Positions 1 to 5,896 of a DNA stretch of 6,329 bases are shown here, piece after piece; the first letter of the stretch is position 1; each line of letters opens with the position of its first letter. The notes under the pieces were generated by a model. That model did no database searches and had not been told where the DNA came from. It saw nothing but the letters and a program-made list of their open reading frames with translations. The translations under genes and the position numbers were made by a program. The stretch is from CAXGUU01 sp964012875 (GTDB lineage: Bacteria > Pseudomonadota > Gammaproteobacteria > Ga0077536), in contig CAXGUU010000198.1 of the NCBI GenBank assembly GCA_964012875.1, forward strand, positions 1 through 6,329, read 5' to 3'.

Positions 1-251
1 TTTTCAGACCTGAGACGCTCGTTCTCACTGATGAGGTTTTGCCGCGTATTTAGGTTACCTGCAACCTCGCGAACCGCCACCACCGGTGCATTGGCCACAA
101 CCTGTGCTGGGTAGACGACGACCGACAGCGCCGCGCGAATCGCGGTGAGATGTTGATGTTTATGGTCAATGGAAATGCACAGGAACGACAGGATCACGCA
201 GATCGCGAACCGGGTGGTCGGGGAGGGCGTATTGACGAATAGCGGTTTGAT
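1..251 (-). CDS. mreC: Rod shape-determining protein MreC, N-terminal part (runs off the left edge)
   Basis: MreC is an inner-membrane protein with a periplasmic coiled coil and beta domains. It links the MreB filament to the elongation machinery (MreD, RodA, PBP2). About 83 residues are visible. They begin IKPLF, followed by a PSPTTR segment, one hydrophobic membrane segment at about residues 15-28, a short periplasmic stretch ending in a VVANAPV-like motif, and the start of a coiled coil (NLISENERLRSE). This order matches the N-terminus of known MreC proteins. The gene lies 27 nt after the mreB stop codon on the same strand, as in mreBCD operons. No ATG, GTG or TTG occurs in frame between the mreB stop and the conserved N-terminus. 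I placed the start at ATC (251-249) because GGAG lies 6 nt upstream. An ACG one codon earlier is the alternative, since some homologues begin MIKPLF. The next ordinary start is GTG at 197-195, which falls inside the membrane segment. Family assignment is firm; the start is uncertain. Confidence 0.85.
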   Translation of the reverse strand, partial: MKPLFVNTPSPTTRFAICVILSFLCISIDHKHQHLTAIRAALSVVVYPAQVVANAPVVAVREVAGNLNTRQNLISENERLRSE

Positions 252-257
252 CGTGAT

Positions 258-261
258 CTCC
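258..261 (-). promoter_or_regulatory. Ribosome-binding site GGAG for mreC
   Basis: The minus strand reads GGAG, then six bases (ATCACG), then ATC AAA CCG, the beginning of the conserved MreC N-terminus. The spacing is ideal for initiation at ATC (251-249) and too short (3 nt) for ACG at 254-252. This site decides the proposed unusual start. Confidence 0.5.
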
Positions 262-278
262 GGCGCAGAAGGTACGGG

Positions 279-1325
279 CTATTCGAGCGCGAGGATTTCC
301 GGCCCGTGCTCCTCGATCATTTCCAGCACTCGTCCACCACCGCGGGCAACGCAGGTCAGTGGATCTTCGGCGACGATGACGGGCAGTCCGGTTTCCTCCA
401 TCAGCAGGCGGTCGAGATCCTGCAGCAGCGCACCGCCACCAGTCATCACCATGCCGCGCTCGGCGACGTCGGAGCCAAGTTCCGGCGGCGTCTTTTCCAA
501 CGCGGTTTTAACGGCTTCGACGATACCAGCGAGAGGTTCCTGCAGGGCTTCGAGAATCTCGTTACTGTTCAGGGTGAAGCTGCGGGGTAATCCCTCGGCC
601 AGGTTGCGGCCCTTGATTTCGATCTCGCGAACTTCGTTCCCGGGGTAGGCGCACCCGATCTCGTGTTTGATGCGTTCCGCCGTGGCATCACCAATCAGGC
701 TGCCGTAATTTCGCCGTACGTAGTTGATAATCGCATCGTCGAAACGATCGCCACCGACCCGAACCGAATCGGAATAGACAATGCCGTTTAGAGAAATCAC
801 GGCGACTTCCGTCGTGCCACCGCCAATGTCCAGGACCATTGAGCCACTTGCGTCACTGACCGGCATGCCGGCACCAACAGCTGCAGACATGGGTTCCTCG
901 ATCAAGTAGACCTCGCGCGCTCCGGCGCCCTGCGCGGATTCCTTGATCGCCCGACGCTCTACCTGGGTTGAACCACAGGGAACGCAGACCAGAACGCGAG
1001 GGCTCGGTTTGAACATCTGGTTGCCGTGTACTTTTCGGATAAAGTGTTGCAGCATTTTTTCGGTGACTGTGAAGTCAGCGATGACGCCGTCCTTCAGTGG
1101 CCGGATAGCATCGATGTGACCGGGCGTTCGTCCTAGCATTCGTTTCGCTTCAACGCCAACCGCTGCTATTGCTTTCGGATTGTTCGAGTCGCGCCCGCGG
1201 CGAATCGCAACCACCGATGGTTCGTTCAGGACGATTCCCTTGCTGCGAACGTATATCAGTGTGTTGGCCGTACCGAGGTCAATCGATAGGTCATTTGAAA
1301 ACATTCCTCGGAGGGTTCGAAGCAT
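279..1325 (-). CDS. mreB: Rod shape-determining protein MreB (bacterial actin)
   Basis: MreB is a cytoplasmic actin-like ATPase. It polymerises into membrane-attached antiparallel filaments that guide lateral peptidoglycan synthesis in rod-shaped cells. The 348-residue protein is full length for the family (E. coli MreB is 347). It starts MLRTLRGMFSND, the amphipathic membrane-binding helix. Visible nucleotide-binding motifs are phosphate-1 DLGTANT (16-22), the IEEP segment carrying the probable catalytic Glu (about 143), phosphate-2 DIGGGTTEV (166-174) and the adenosine motif TGGG (295-298). No key residue is missing. I chose ATG at 1325 because homologues begin ML-x-x-x-RGMFSND. A TTG directly before it (1328-1326) would add one residue and is also possible. 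AGGA at 1339-1336 lies 10 nt before the ATG and 7 nt before the TTG. It is the first gene of the mre operon, diverging from gatC. Confidence 0.97.
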   Translation of the reverse strand: MLRTLRGMFSNDLSIDLGTANTLIYVRSKGIVLNEPSVVAIRRGRDSNNPKAIAAVGVEAKRMLGRTPGHIDAIRPLKDGVIADFTVTEKMLQHFIRKVHGNQMFKPSPRVLVCVPCGSTQVERRAIKESAQGAGAREVYLIEEPMSAAVGAGMPVSDASGSMVLDIGGGTTEVAVISLNGIVYSDSVRVGGDRFDDAIINYVRRNYGSLIGDATAERIKHEIGCAYPGNEVREIEIKGRNLAEGLPRSFTLNSNEILEALQEPLAGIVEAVKTALEKTPPELGSDVAERGMVMTGGGALLQDLDRLLMEETGLPVIVAEDPLTCVARGGGRVLEMIEEHGPEILALE

Positions 1326-1394
1326 CAAATTGGAATCCTAAATCAACGCGGTTGAAAACCGAGTGGCGCAGCTCCCGAAGAGGCCGGCGTACCA

Positions 1395-1427
1395 GCGGCT
1401 AAGGTCCGCAGCCGCGCGACTAAGGTC
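1395..1427. repeat. Direct 12-bp repeat pair, 21 bp apart, in the mreB-gatC intergenic region
   Basis: GCGGCTAAGGTC (1395-1406) and GCGACTAAGGTC (1416-1427) differ at one of 12 positions. Their start-to-start distance is 21 bp, two turns of the DNA helix, so both copies face the same side. This is the geometry of a double binding site for a regulator. The pair lies between the two divergent genes, 70-100 bp upstream of the mreB start codon. No regulator can be named from the sequence. Confidence 0.4.
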
Positions 1428-1435
1428 ATGTGACC
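1424..1435. promoter_or_regulatory. Perfect 12-bp palindrome-like site GGTCA-TG-TGACC
   Basis: Five-base arms GGTCA and TGACC are exact reverse complements around a central TG. The left arm overlaps the end of the second 12-bp repeat. A dimeric DNA-binding protein could use such a site. A related but imperfect sequence, GTCACGTCAC, occurs at 1462-1471. The role is unknown and the match is short. Confidence 0.25.
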
Positions 1436-1506
1436 ACGATGGCTCGAAAGCGGTAGGGTGCGTCACGTCACCGGCCCCCGCGTAATCCGCAGTAAAATAG
1501 CGCAGT

Positions 1507-1535
1507 AATTTACCAGTGCGACCTAATTCTGGCAA
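1507..1535 (-). promoter_or_regulatory. Candidate sigma70-type promoter for mreB
   Basis: On the minus strand, TTGCCA (1535-1530, five of six matches to the -35 consensus) is followed by a 17-bp spacer and TAAATT (1512-1507, four of six matches to -10). It points at mreB and would give a 5' leader of roughly 175 nt. It is the best-spaced pair I found in the intergenic region by eye. Transcription from it has not been shown, and single matches of this quality also occur by chance. Confidence 0.35.
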
Positions 1536-1588
1536 GAAAGTGTCGGCAAAAATCGCTTTTGAATCAAATAAATAATCGGGAAACCTTA

Positions 1589-1876
1589 ATGTCTATCAGT
1601 GCCGATGATGTGCGCGCAATGGCGCACCTGGCCCGCCTCGCAATCGACGACTCCGAGATTTCGGACTATGCCGGACAGCTGTCGAGCATTCTGGACTTCG
1701 TTGCCCAGATGAACGACGTGGATACATCGGCGGTGGTACCACTCTCCCATCCCCAGGAACTGCCGGCGCGATATCGCCCCGATGAGGTGACCGAGAATGA
1801 CCGCCGCGAAGCCCTGCAAACCGGGGCGCCTGAGCTTGAGCAAAGCCTTTACCTCGTACCACGGGTTGTCGAATAA
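1589..1876 (+). CDS. gatC: Asp-tRNA(Asn)/Glu-tRNA(Gln) amidotransferase subunit C
   Basis: GatC is the small subunit of the GatCAB complex. It wraps around the interface of GatA and GatB and stabilises GatA. The product is 95 residues, the usual length. It starts MSISADDVRAMAHLARL, the typical N-terminal helix. A second helix follows (GQLSSILDFVAQMNDVD), then the belt region with VVPLSHP, and the conserved tail RYRPDEVTENDRREALQTGAP ending in YLVPRVVE. I chose ATG at 1589 because the protein then begins at the family's normal N-terminus. A TTG at 1559 would add ten residues with no family counterpart. The ribosome-binding site is weak (a GGGA about 8 nt upstream). It is the first gene of gatCAB, and its stop lies 2 nt before the gatA start, so translation of the two is probably coupled. 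Confidence 0.95.
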   Translation: MSISADDVRAMAHLARLAIDDSEISDYAGQLSSILDFVAQMNDVDTSAVVPLSHPQELPARYRPDEVTENDRREALQTGAPELEQSLYLVPRVVE

Positions 1877-1878
1877 CG

Positions 1879-3342
1879 ATGGCCACTGACTTCCCGAGCA
1901 GTATTTCCGAACTCTCCGCCGGGCTTAAGCAGGGGGAATTTTCGAGCGTCGAGTTGACCGAGCATTATCTTGCCCGGATCAAAAGTAAAAACAACGATAT
2001 CAACGCCTTCATAACCGTGTGTGATGACCTCGCAATGGACCAGGCGAGAGCTGCCGACGGTCGAATTGCCCGGGGAGAATCGACGGCGCTGACGGGCATT
2101 CCTTACGCCAACAAGGACATTTTCTGTACCGCCGGCGTGCGTACCAGCTGCGGCTCGAAAATGCTCGACAACTGGATAGCGCCGTATGACGCGCATGTCG
2201 TCGGGCGACTGAATGCCGATGGTCTGGTGATGCTCGGCAAGACCAACATGGATGAATTCGCGATGGGTTCGTCCAACGAAAACAGTTTCTATGGTCCGGT
2301 CAAAAACCCATGGGATCGTGGCCGCGTCGCCGGTGGCTCATCCGGAGGATCAGCGGCAGCTGTCGCCGCGTCGATGTGTCCGATAGCGACCGGGACCGAC
2401 ACCGGCGGATCGATTCGGCAACCTGCCGCTTTTTGTGGGGTCAGCGGGATCAAACCTACCTACGGGCGGGTTTCGCGTTACGGCATGATCGCCTTCGCTT
2501 CGAGTCTTGACCAGGGTGGCGCGTTCGGGCGCAGCGCGGCGGATGTGGCGCTCATGCTCAATTCCATGTCGGGCTATGACGCGCGCGATTCGACATCAAT
2601 ACAGGTCGAGCAAGAGGATTATACCCGCCTGTTCGAGCACGATTTCGCCGGCCTGCGAATTGGTTTGCCGAGCGAATATTTTGGTGACGAGTTGCCAGAC
2701 GCATTGAAAATATCAGTTGAGGCCGCTGCAAAAACCATCGAATCCTTTGGCGCAAAGTTGCGGGAAATTTCGCTGCCAAACTCACCGCTGGCCATCCCCG
2801 CTTACTACGTGATAGCGCCGGCGGAAGCATCATCGAATCTCTCTCGCTATGACGGCGTGCGTTTCGGTCATCGCTGTGACGCGCCGGAGGATCTTCAGGA
2901 TTTATATGAGCGCTCGCGCGGCGAAGGATTTGGGGCCGAGGTTAAACGGCGTATTCTGGTCGGAACGTACGCGCTTTCATCTGGCTACTACGATGCTTAC
3001 TACGACAAGGCACAGCGCATTCGTCGACTGATCAAAGAAGATTTCGTCGCGGCGTTTAATGATGTGGACGTGATATTGGGGCCGACGACGCCGACAACTG
3101 CGTTTTCGCTCGGCGAGCATTGCCACGATCCGGTGAAAATGTACCTTGCCGATATTTTTACGACGGCAGTGAACCTCGCTGGTCTGCCGGCGCTTTCGGT
3201 GCCGTGCGGGCGATCACCCGACGGTATGCCGATAGGCCTGCAACTGATCGGAAATTACATGTCGGAGGCGCAAATACTGGCGCTCGCCGATCGCTATCAA
3301 GGGGCTACTGACTGGCATACCCGGGTGGCCGAAATTGGATAA
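1879..3342 (+). CDS. gatA: Asp-tRNA(Asn)/Glu-tRNA(Gln) amidotransferase subunit A (glutaminase)
   Basis: GatA is an amidase-signature enzyme that hydrolyses glutamine. The ammonia travels to GatB, where it amidates Glu-tRNA(Gln) or Asp-tRNA(Asn) in the cytoplasm. The protein has 487 residues, normal for GatA. The Ser-cisSer-Lys catalytic set is complete: Lys79 in YANKDIF, Ser154 in the glycine/serine-rich loop GGSSGGSAAA (152-161), and nucleophile Ser178 in GTDTGGSIRQPA (172-183). These positions equal those I recall for Staphylococcus aureus GatA. Further family motifs are GKTNMDEFAMGSSNENS (120-136) and KPTYGRVSRYGMIAFASSLDQ just after the nucleophile. The C-terminal part retains LGPTTPTTAF and NLAGLPALSVPCG. 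The ATG at 1879 lies 2 nt after the gatC stop with no strong ribosome-binding site of its own, which supports coupling. gatB follows after 12 nt. The enzyme appears fully functional. Confidence 0.97.
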   Translation: MATDFPSSISELSAGLKQGEFSSVELTEHYLARIKSKNNDINAFITVCDDLAMDQARAADGRIARGESTALTGIPYANKDIFCTAGVRTSCGSKMLDNWIAPYDAHVVGRLNADGLVMLGKTNMDEFAMGSSNENSFYGPVKNPWDRGRVAGGSSGGSAAAVAASMCPIATGTDTGGSIRQPAAFCGVSGIKPTYGRVSRYGMIAFASSLDQGGAFGRSAADVALMLNSMSGYDARDSTSIQVEQEDYTRLFEHDFAGLRIGLPSEYFGDELPDALKISVEAAAKTIESFGAKLREISLPNSPLAIPAYYVIAPAEASSNLSRYDGVRFGHRCDAPEDLQDLYERSRGEGFGAEVKRRILVGTYALSSGYYDAYYDKAQRIRRLIKEDFVAAFNDVDVILGPTTPTTAFSLGEHCHDPVKMYLADIFTTAVNLAGLPALSVPCGRSPDGMPIGLQLIGNYMSEAQILALADRYQGATDWHTRVAEIG

Positions 3343-3354
3343 GGCGCAATCCTC

Positions 3355-4797
3355 ATGAGTTGGCAATCCGTTATCGGACTGGAAGTACACGCGCAGCTGG
3401 CGACCAGCAGCAAAATATTTTCAGGCGCCGCGACCGCTTATGGCGCCGAAGCGAATGCGCAGGCGTGCGCAGTTGATCTTGGCTTGCCCGGGGTGCTGCC
3501 GGTGATTAACCAGCGCGTGATCGAAATGGCGATCAGGTTTGGACTTGCAATTGAAGCCTCGATTGCGCGAGACTCCGTTTTTGCGCGCAAGAATTACTTT
3601 TATCCCGATTTGCCCAAGGGATACCAGGTCAGTCAGTACGAAAATCCCATCGTTGCCAATGGCCGGCTCGCAATCGTAGTCGATGGTGAGCGGCGCATAA
3701 TCGACATCACCCGCGCGCACCTCGAGGAGGACGCCGGGAAATCGATTCATGGCGAATTCGGCGATTCGACGGGCATAGACCTCAACCGCGCGGGCACCCC
3801 GTTGCTTGAAATCGTGTCAGAGCCGGTCATGCATTCGGCCAGGGAAGCTGTTGCTTACATGCGGGAACTGCATCGCCTCGTCCGGTTCGTTGGTATCTGC
3901 GACGGGAACATGCAGGAAGGCTCGTTCCGTTGTGACGCCAATGTCTCGGTCCGGCGCGCCGGCGAAACCAGACTCGGCACGCGCACGGAGACCAAGAACC
4001 TCAACTCGTTTCGTTTCGTTGAGCGCGCCATTGAATTCGAGATTGAGCGCCAGATAGAGGTACTCGAGGACGGGGGCACAATCAGGCAGGAGACCAGATT
4101 GTATGACCCTGATCGGGATGAGACGCGAACGATGCGCACCAAGGAAGATGCCCACGATTATCGTTATTTCCCCGATCCGGATTTGCTACCGCTGATAATC
4201 AGCGATGAACAGATCGACGCTATAAAATCGGAAATGCCCGAATTGCCAGCCGCCAAACGGACGCGCTATTCAGAGGAATATGATCTGTCTGCCGACGACA
4301 TTGATTCGCTGCTTGCCGATCCCAAGTACGCCGACTATTTCGAGCAGTGCGTGGCGCAATCTGCATCGAGCGCGAAGACCTTGGTCAATTGGATTACCGG
4401 CGAGTTATTTGGTGCTCTGAACCGAGAGAGCATCGAAATCGATAGTTCCCCGGTTACGCCATCGGCCCTGATCGATCTAATCGCCCGCATCGAAGACGAC
4501 ACGGTGTCAGGGAAAATCGCCAAACAGGTGTTTCAGGCGCTGTGGGATGGTGAAGGCTCGGTTAACGAAATTATCGAGAAACGGGGCTTGAGGCAGGTAT
4601 CCGATGCTGGTGAGATCGAATCGATCGTTTCGCAGGTAATCAGTGAAAACCCGGATCAGGTGGCGCAATTCCTATCCGGCAAAGACAAGGTCCTCGGATT
4701 TCTCGTCGGCCAGGTTATGAAGAAAAGCGGCGGTAAGGCCAATCCGAAGTCCGTCAATGAAGTCATGCGGACGAAGCTGGCAGCCCACGAAGCGTAG
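3355..4797 (+). CDS. gatB: Asp-tRNA(Asn)/Glu-tRNA(Gln) amidotransferase subunit B
   Basis: GatB binds the mischarged tRNA, activates the side-chain carboxylate with ATP and transfers ammonia from GatA to it. The 480-residue protein is of normal length. The cradle domain (about 1-290) begins VIGLEVHAQL with Glu10 and His12. It continues with YFYPDLPKGYQVSQYE (81-96), HLEEDAGK (122-129, with Glu125), DLNRAGTPLLEIVSEP (142-157), the signature CDGNMQEGSFRCDANVSVR (182-200), and later RTETKNLNSF and the DAHDYRYFPDPDLLPL segment. Glu10, His12, Glu125 and Glu152 sit where family structures place metal ligands (from memory). A helical linker leads to the C-terminal YqeY-like tail domain, which contacts tRNA and ends with GQVMKKSGGKANPKSVNEVM. 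The gene starts 12 nt after gatA, completing the operon, and ends 4 nt before the convergent oxidoreductase beta gene. Confidence 0.97.
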   Translation: MSWQSVIGLEVHAQLATSSKIFSGAATAYGAEANAQACAVDLGLPGVLPVINQRVIEMAIRFGLAIEASIARDSVFARKNYFYPDLPKGYQVSQYENPIVANGRLAIVVDGERRIIDITRAHLEEDAGKSIHGEFGDSTGIDLNRAGTPLLEIVSEPVMHSAREAVAYMRELHRLVRFVGICDGNMQEGSFRCDANVSVRRAGETRLGTRTETKNLNSFRFVERAIEFEIERQIEVLEDGGTIRQETRLYDPDRDETRTMRTKEDAHDYRYFPDPDLLPLIISDEQIDAIKSEMPELPAAKRTRYSEEYDLSADDIDSLLADPKYADYFEQCVAQSASSAKTLVNWITGELFGALNRESIEIDSSPVTPSALIDLIARIEDDTVSGKIAKQVFQALWDGEGSVNEIIEKRGLRQVSDAGEIESIVSQVISENPDQVAQFLSGKDKVLGFLVGQVMKKSGGKANPKSVNEVMRTKLAAHEA

Positions 4798-4798
4798 C

Positions 4799-4813
4799 GG
4801 GCTAGCGCAGCCC
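4799..4813. terminator. Short hairpin between convergent gatB and korB, possible bidirectional terminator
   Basis: GGGCT (4799-4803) and AGCCC (4809-4813) form a five-pair GC-rich stem around a five-base loop. It spans the 4-nt gap between the two stop codons and extends into the end of the minus-strand gene. Neither strand has a run of T after the stem, so it is not a standard intrinsic terminator. At best it is a weak end signal or needs Rho. Confidence 0.25.
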
Positions 4814-5857
4814 CTCGTTAATTTCCTCAAGTTTCTGAGTGCCTGGGCAGAGCTCCCGTTCGGCCAGCGAATTCAGCGGTGCGTCCACTGTATTGAGGTG
4901 GGCATGCAAGTCCTCGGCTTCTTTTTCGACGTAGATCAGCCCGGTGACGACTTCGCCCTTCTCGGCACGGGCGTGCAGATAGTTGCTCGCCCCGATGCGG
5001 TCGGTTGCATCGTATTCGTCGTTTAATTTATGCAGGCGAATTGTACTGCCATCGTGTTGAATAACTTCTTCGACCGTACCCGCTTCGTAGTCCGCCTTGA
5101 TTTCACTCCGTTCAGGCATGAAATCGAGTCGATTGACGATGTCATTGTGTTCCCGGATATAGTCGTAACTCTTGGTCGAACCGCCGTGGTTGTTGAATGC
5201 AACGCATGGGCTGATGACATCGAGAAACGCTGCGCCACGATGCAGAATTGCAGCTTTGATTAGCGGCACCAGCTGTGCTTTATCGCCCGAAAAACTTCTC
5301 GCTACGAACGTTGCTCCAAGTTGTAACGCGAGCCCGACTAGATCGATCGACGCATCTGTATTAACTACGCCGCGCTTTGACTTGGAGCCGGAGTCTGCGG
5401 TCGCGGAAAACTGCCCCTTGGTGAGTCCGTAGACGCCGTTGTTTTCGACGACATAGAGCATGTTGACGCCGCGCCGCAGTGCATGCGCGAACTGGCCAAG
5501 TCCAATCGAAGCAGAGTCACCGTCGCCCGAGACGCCAAGATAGAGCAAATCCCGGTTCGCGAGATTGGCGCCAGTCAGTACCGACGGCATGCGGCCATGA
5601 ACACTGTTGAGACCATGCGAACTGCCGAGGAAATAGGTCGGCGTTTTCGATGAGCACCCAATGCCCGAAAGTTTAGCAACCCGGTGAGGTTCGACCGATA
5701 ACTCGAAAAACGCCTGAATGATGGCGGCGCTAATCGAGTCATGACCACATCCGGCACACAGAGTGGACACTGCACCTTCGTAATAGCGTCGCGTATAGCC
5801 CAGCTCATTTACCGCGGAATTGGGGTGGGCCAGTTTGGGTTTGGAAATATAGGTCAT
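4802..5857 (-). CDS. korB: 2-oxoacid:ferredoxin oxidoreductase, beta subunit (probably 2-oxoglutarate)
   Basis: This subunit carries thiamine diphosphate and one [4Fe-4S] cluster. With the alpha subunit it converts a 2-oxoacid plus CoA into acyl-CoA and CO2, passing two electrons to ferredoxin. The protein has 351 residues. Cys34 and Cys37 (LCAGCGHD), Cys68 (SGIGCSSKTP) and Cys218 (ISPCVAFNNH) match the four cluster ligands of the family. The thiamine diphosphate motif starts at GDGD (111-114) and ends at ENN (138-140), followed by GVYGLTKGQFS. The GRMPSVLTGANLAN segment (88-101) is also typical. A tail of about 60 residues after 290 is present, as in KorB-type beta subunits, which I recall from Thauera-like 2-oxoglutarate enzymes. 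The ATG at 5857 follows the alpha stop by 39 nt, and no in-frame start lies between. The ribosome-binding site is poor. Substrate is inferred from family resemblance; pyruvate or a branched 2-oxoacid remains possible. Confidence 0.92.
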   Translation of the reverse strand: MTYISKPKLAHPNSAVNELGYTRRYYEGAVSTLCAGCGHDSISAAIIQAFFELSVEPHRVAKLSGIGCSSKTPTYFLGSSHGLNSVHGRMPSVLTGANLANRDLLYLGVSGDGDSASIGLGQFAHALRRGVNMLYVVENNGVYGLTKGQFSATADSGSKSKRGVVNTDASIDLVGLALQLGATFVARSFSGDKAQLVPLIKAAILHRGAAFLDVISPCVAFNNHGGSTKSYDYIREHNDIVNRLDFMPERSEIKADYEAGTVEEVIQHDGSTIRLHKLNDEYDATDRIGASNYLHARAEKGEVVTGLIYVEKEAEDLHAHLNTVDAPLNSLAERELCPGTQKLEEINEGLR

Positions 5858-5896
5858 GAGTTCGTCATCATCAGTTGCGACAGCGCACCAACCCGA

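Noticed and set aside
169..648. 159-codon plus-strand open frame over mreC and mreB
   Set aside because: It is antisense to the clear MreB and MreC coding sequence, its product is low-complexity (Ser, Arg, Pro-rich), and it matches no family I know.
1493..1498. TAAAAT as a -10 box for gatCAB
   Set aside because: It matches -10 well, but no acceptable -35 lies 16-18 bp upstream and there is no extended TG. I found no convincing gatC promoter by eye.
1338..1535. 65-codon minus-strand open frame in the mreB-gatC intergenic region
   Set aside because: It starts with TTG inside the candidate -35 box, has no ribosome-binding site and no recognisable domain, and fits a chance open frame in GC-rich DNA.
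1559..1588. Upstream TTG start for gatC
   Set aside because: It would add ten residues (MNQINNRETL) absent from the usual GatC N-terminus, while ATG 1589 gives the standard 95-residue protein.
1849..2196. 115-codon minus-strand open frame over the gatC-gatA junction
   Set aside because: It is a shadow of the conserved GatA N-terminal coding sequence, with no independent support.
3817..4155. Antisense open frames of about 95-112 codons within gatB
   Set aside because: These are codon-bias shadows of a strongly conserved gene, and none has a start signal or recognisable motif.
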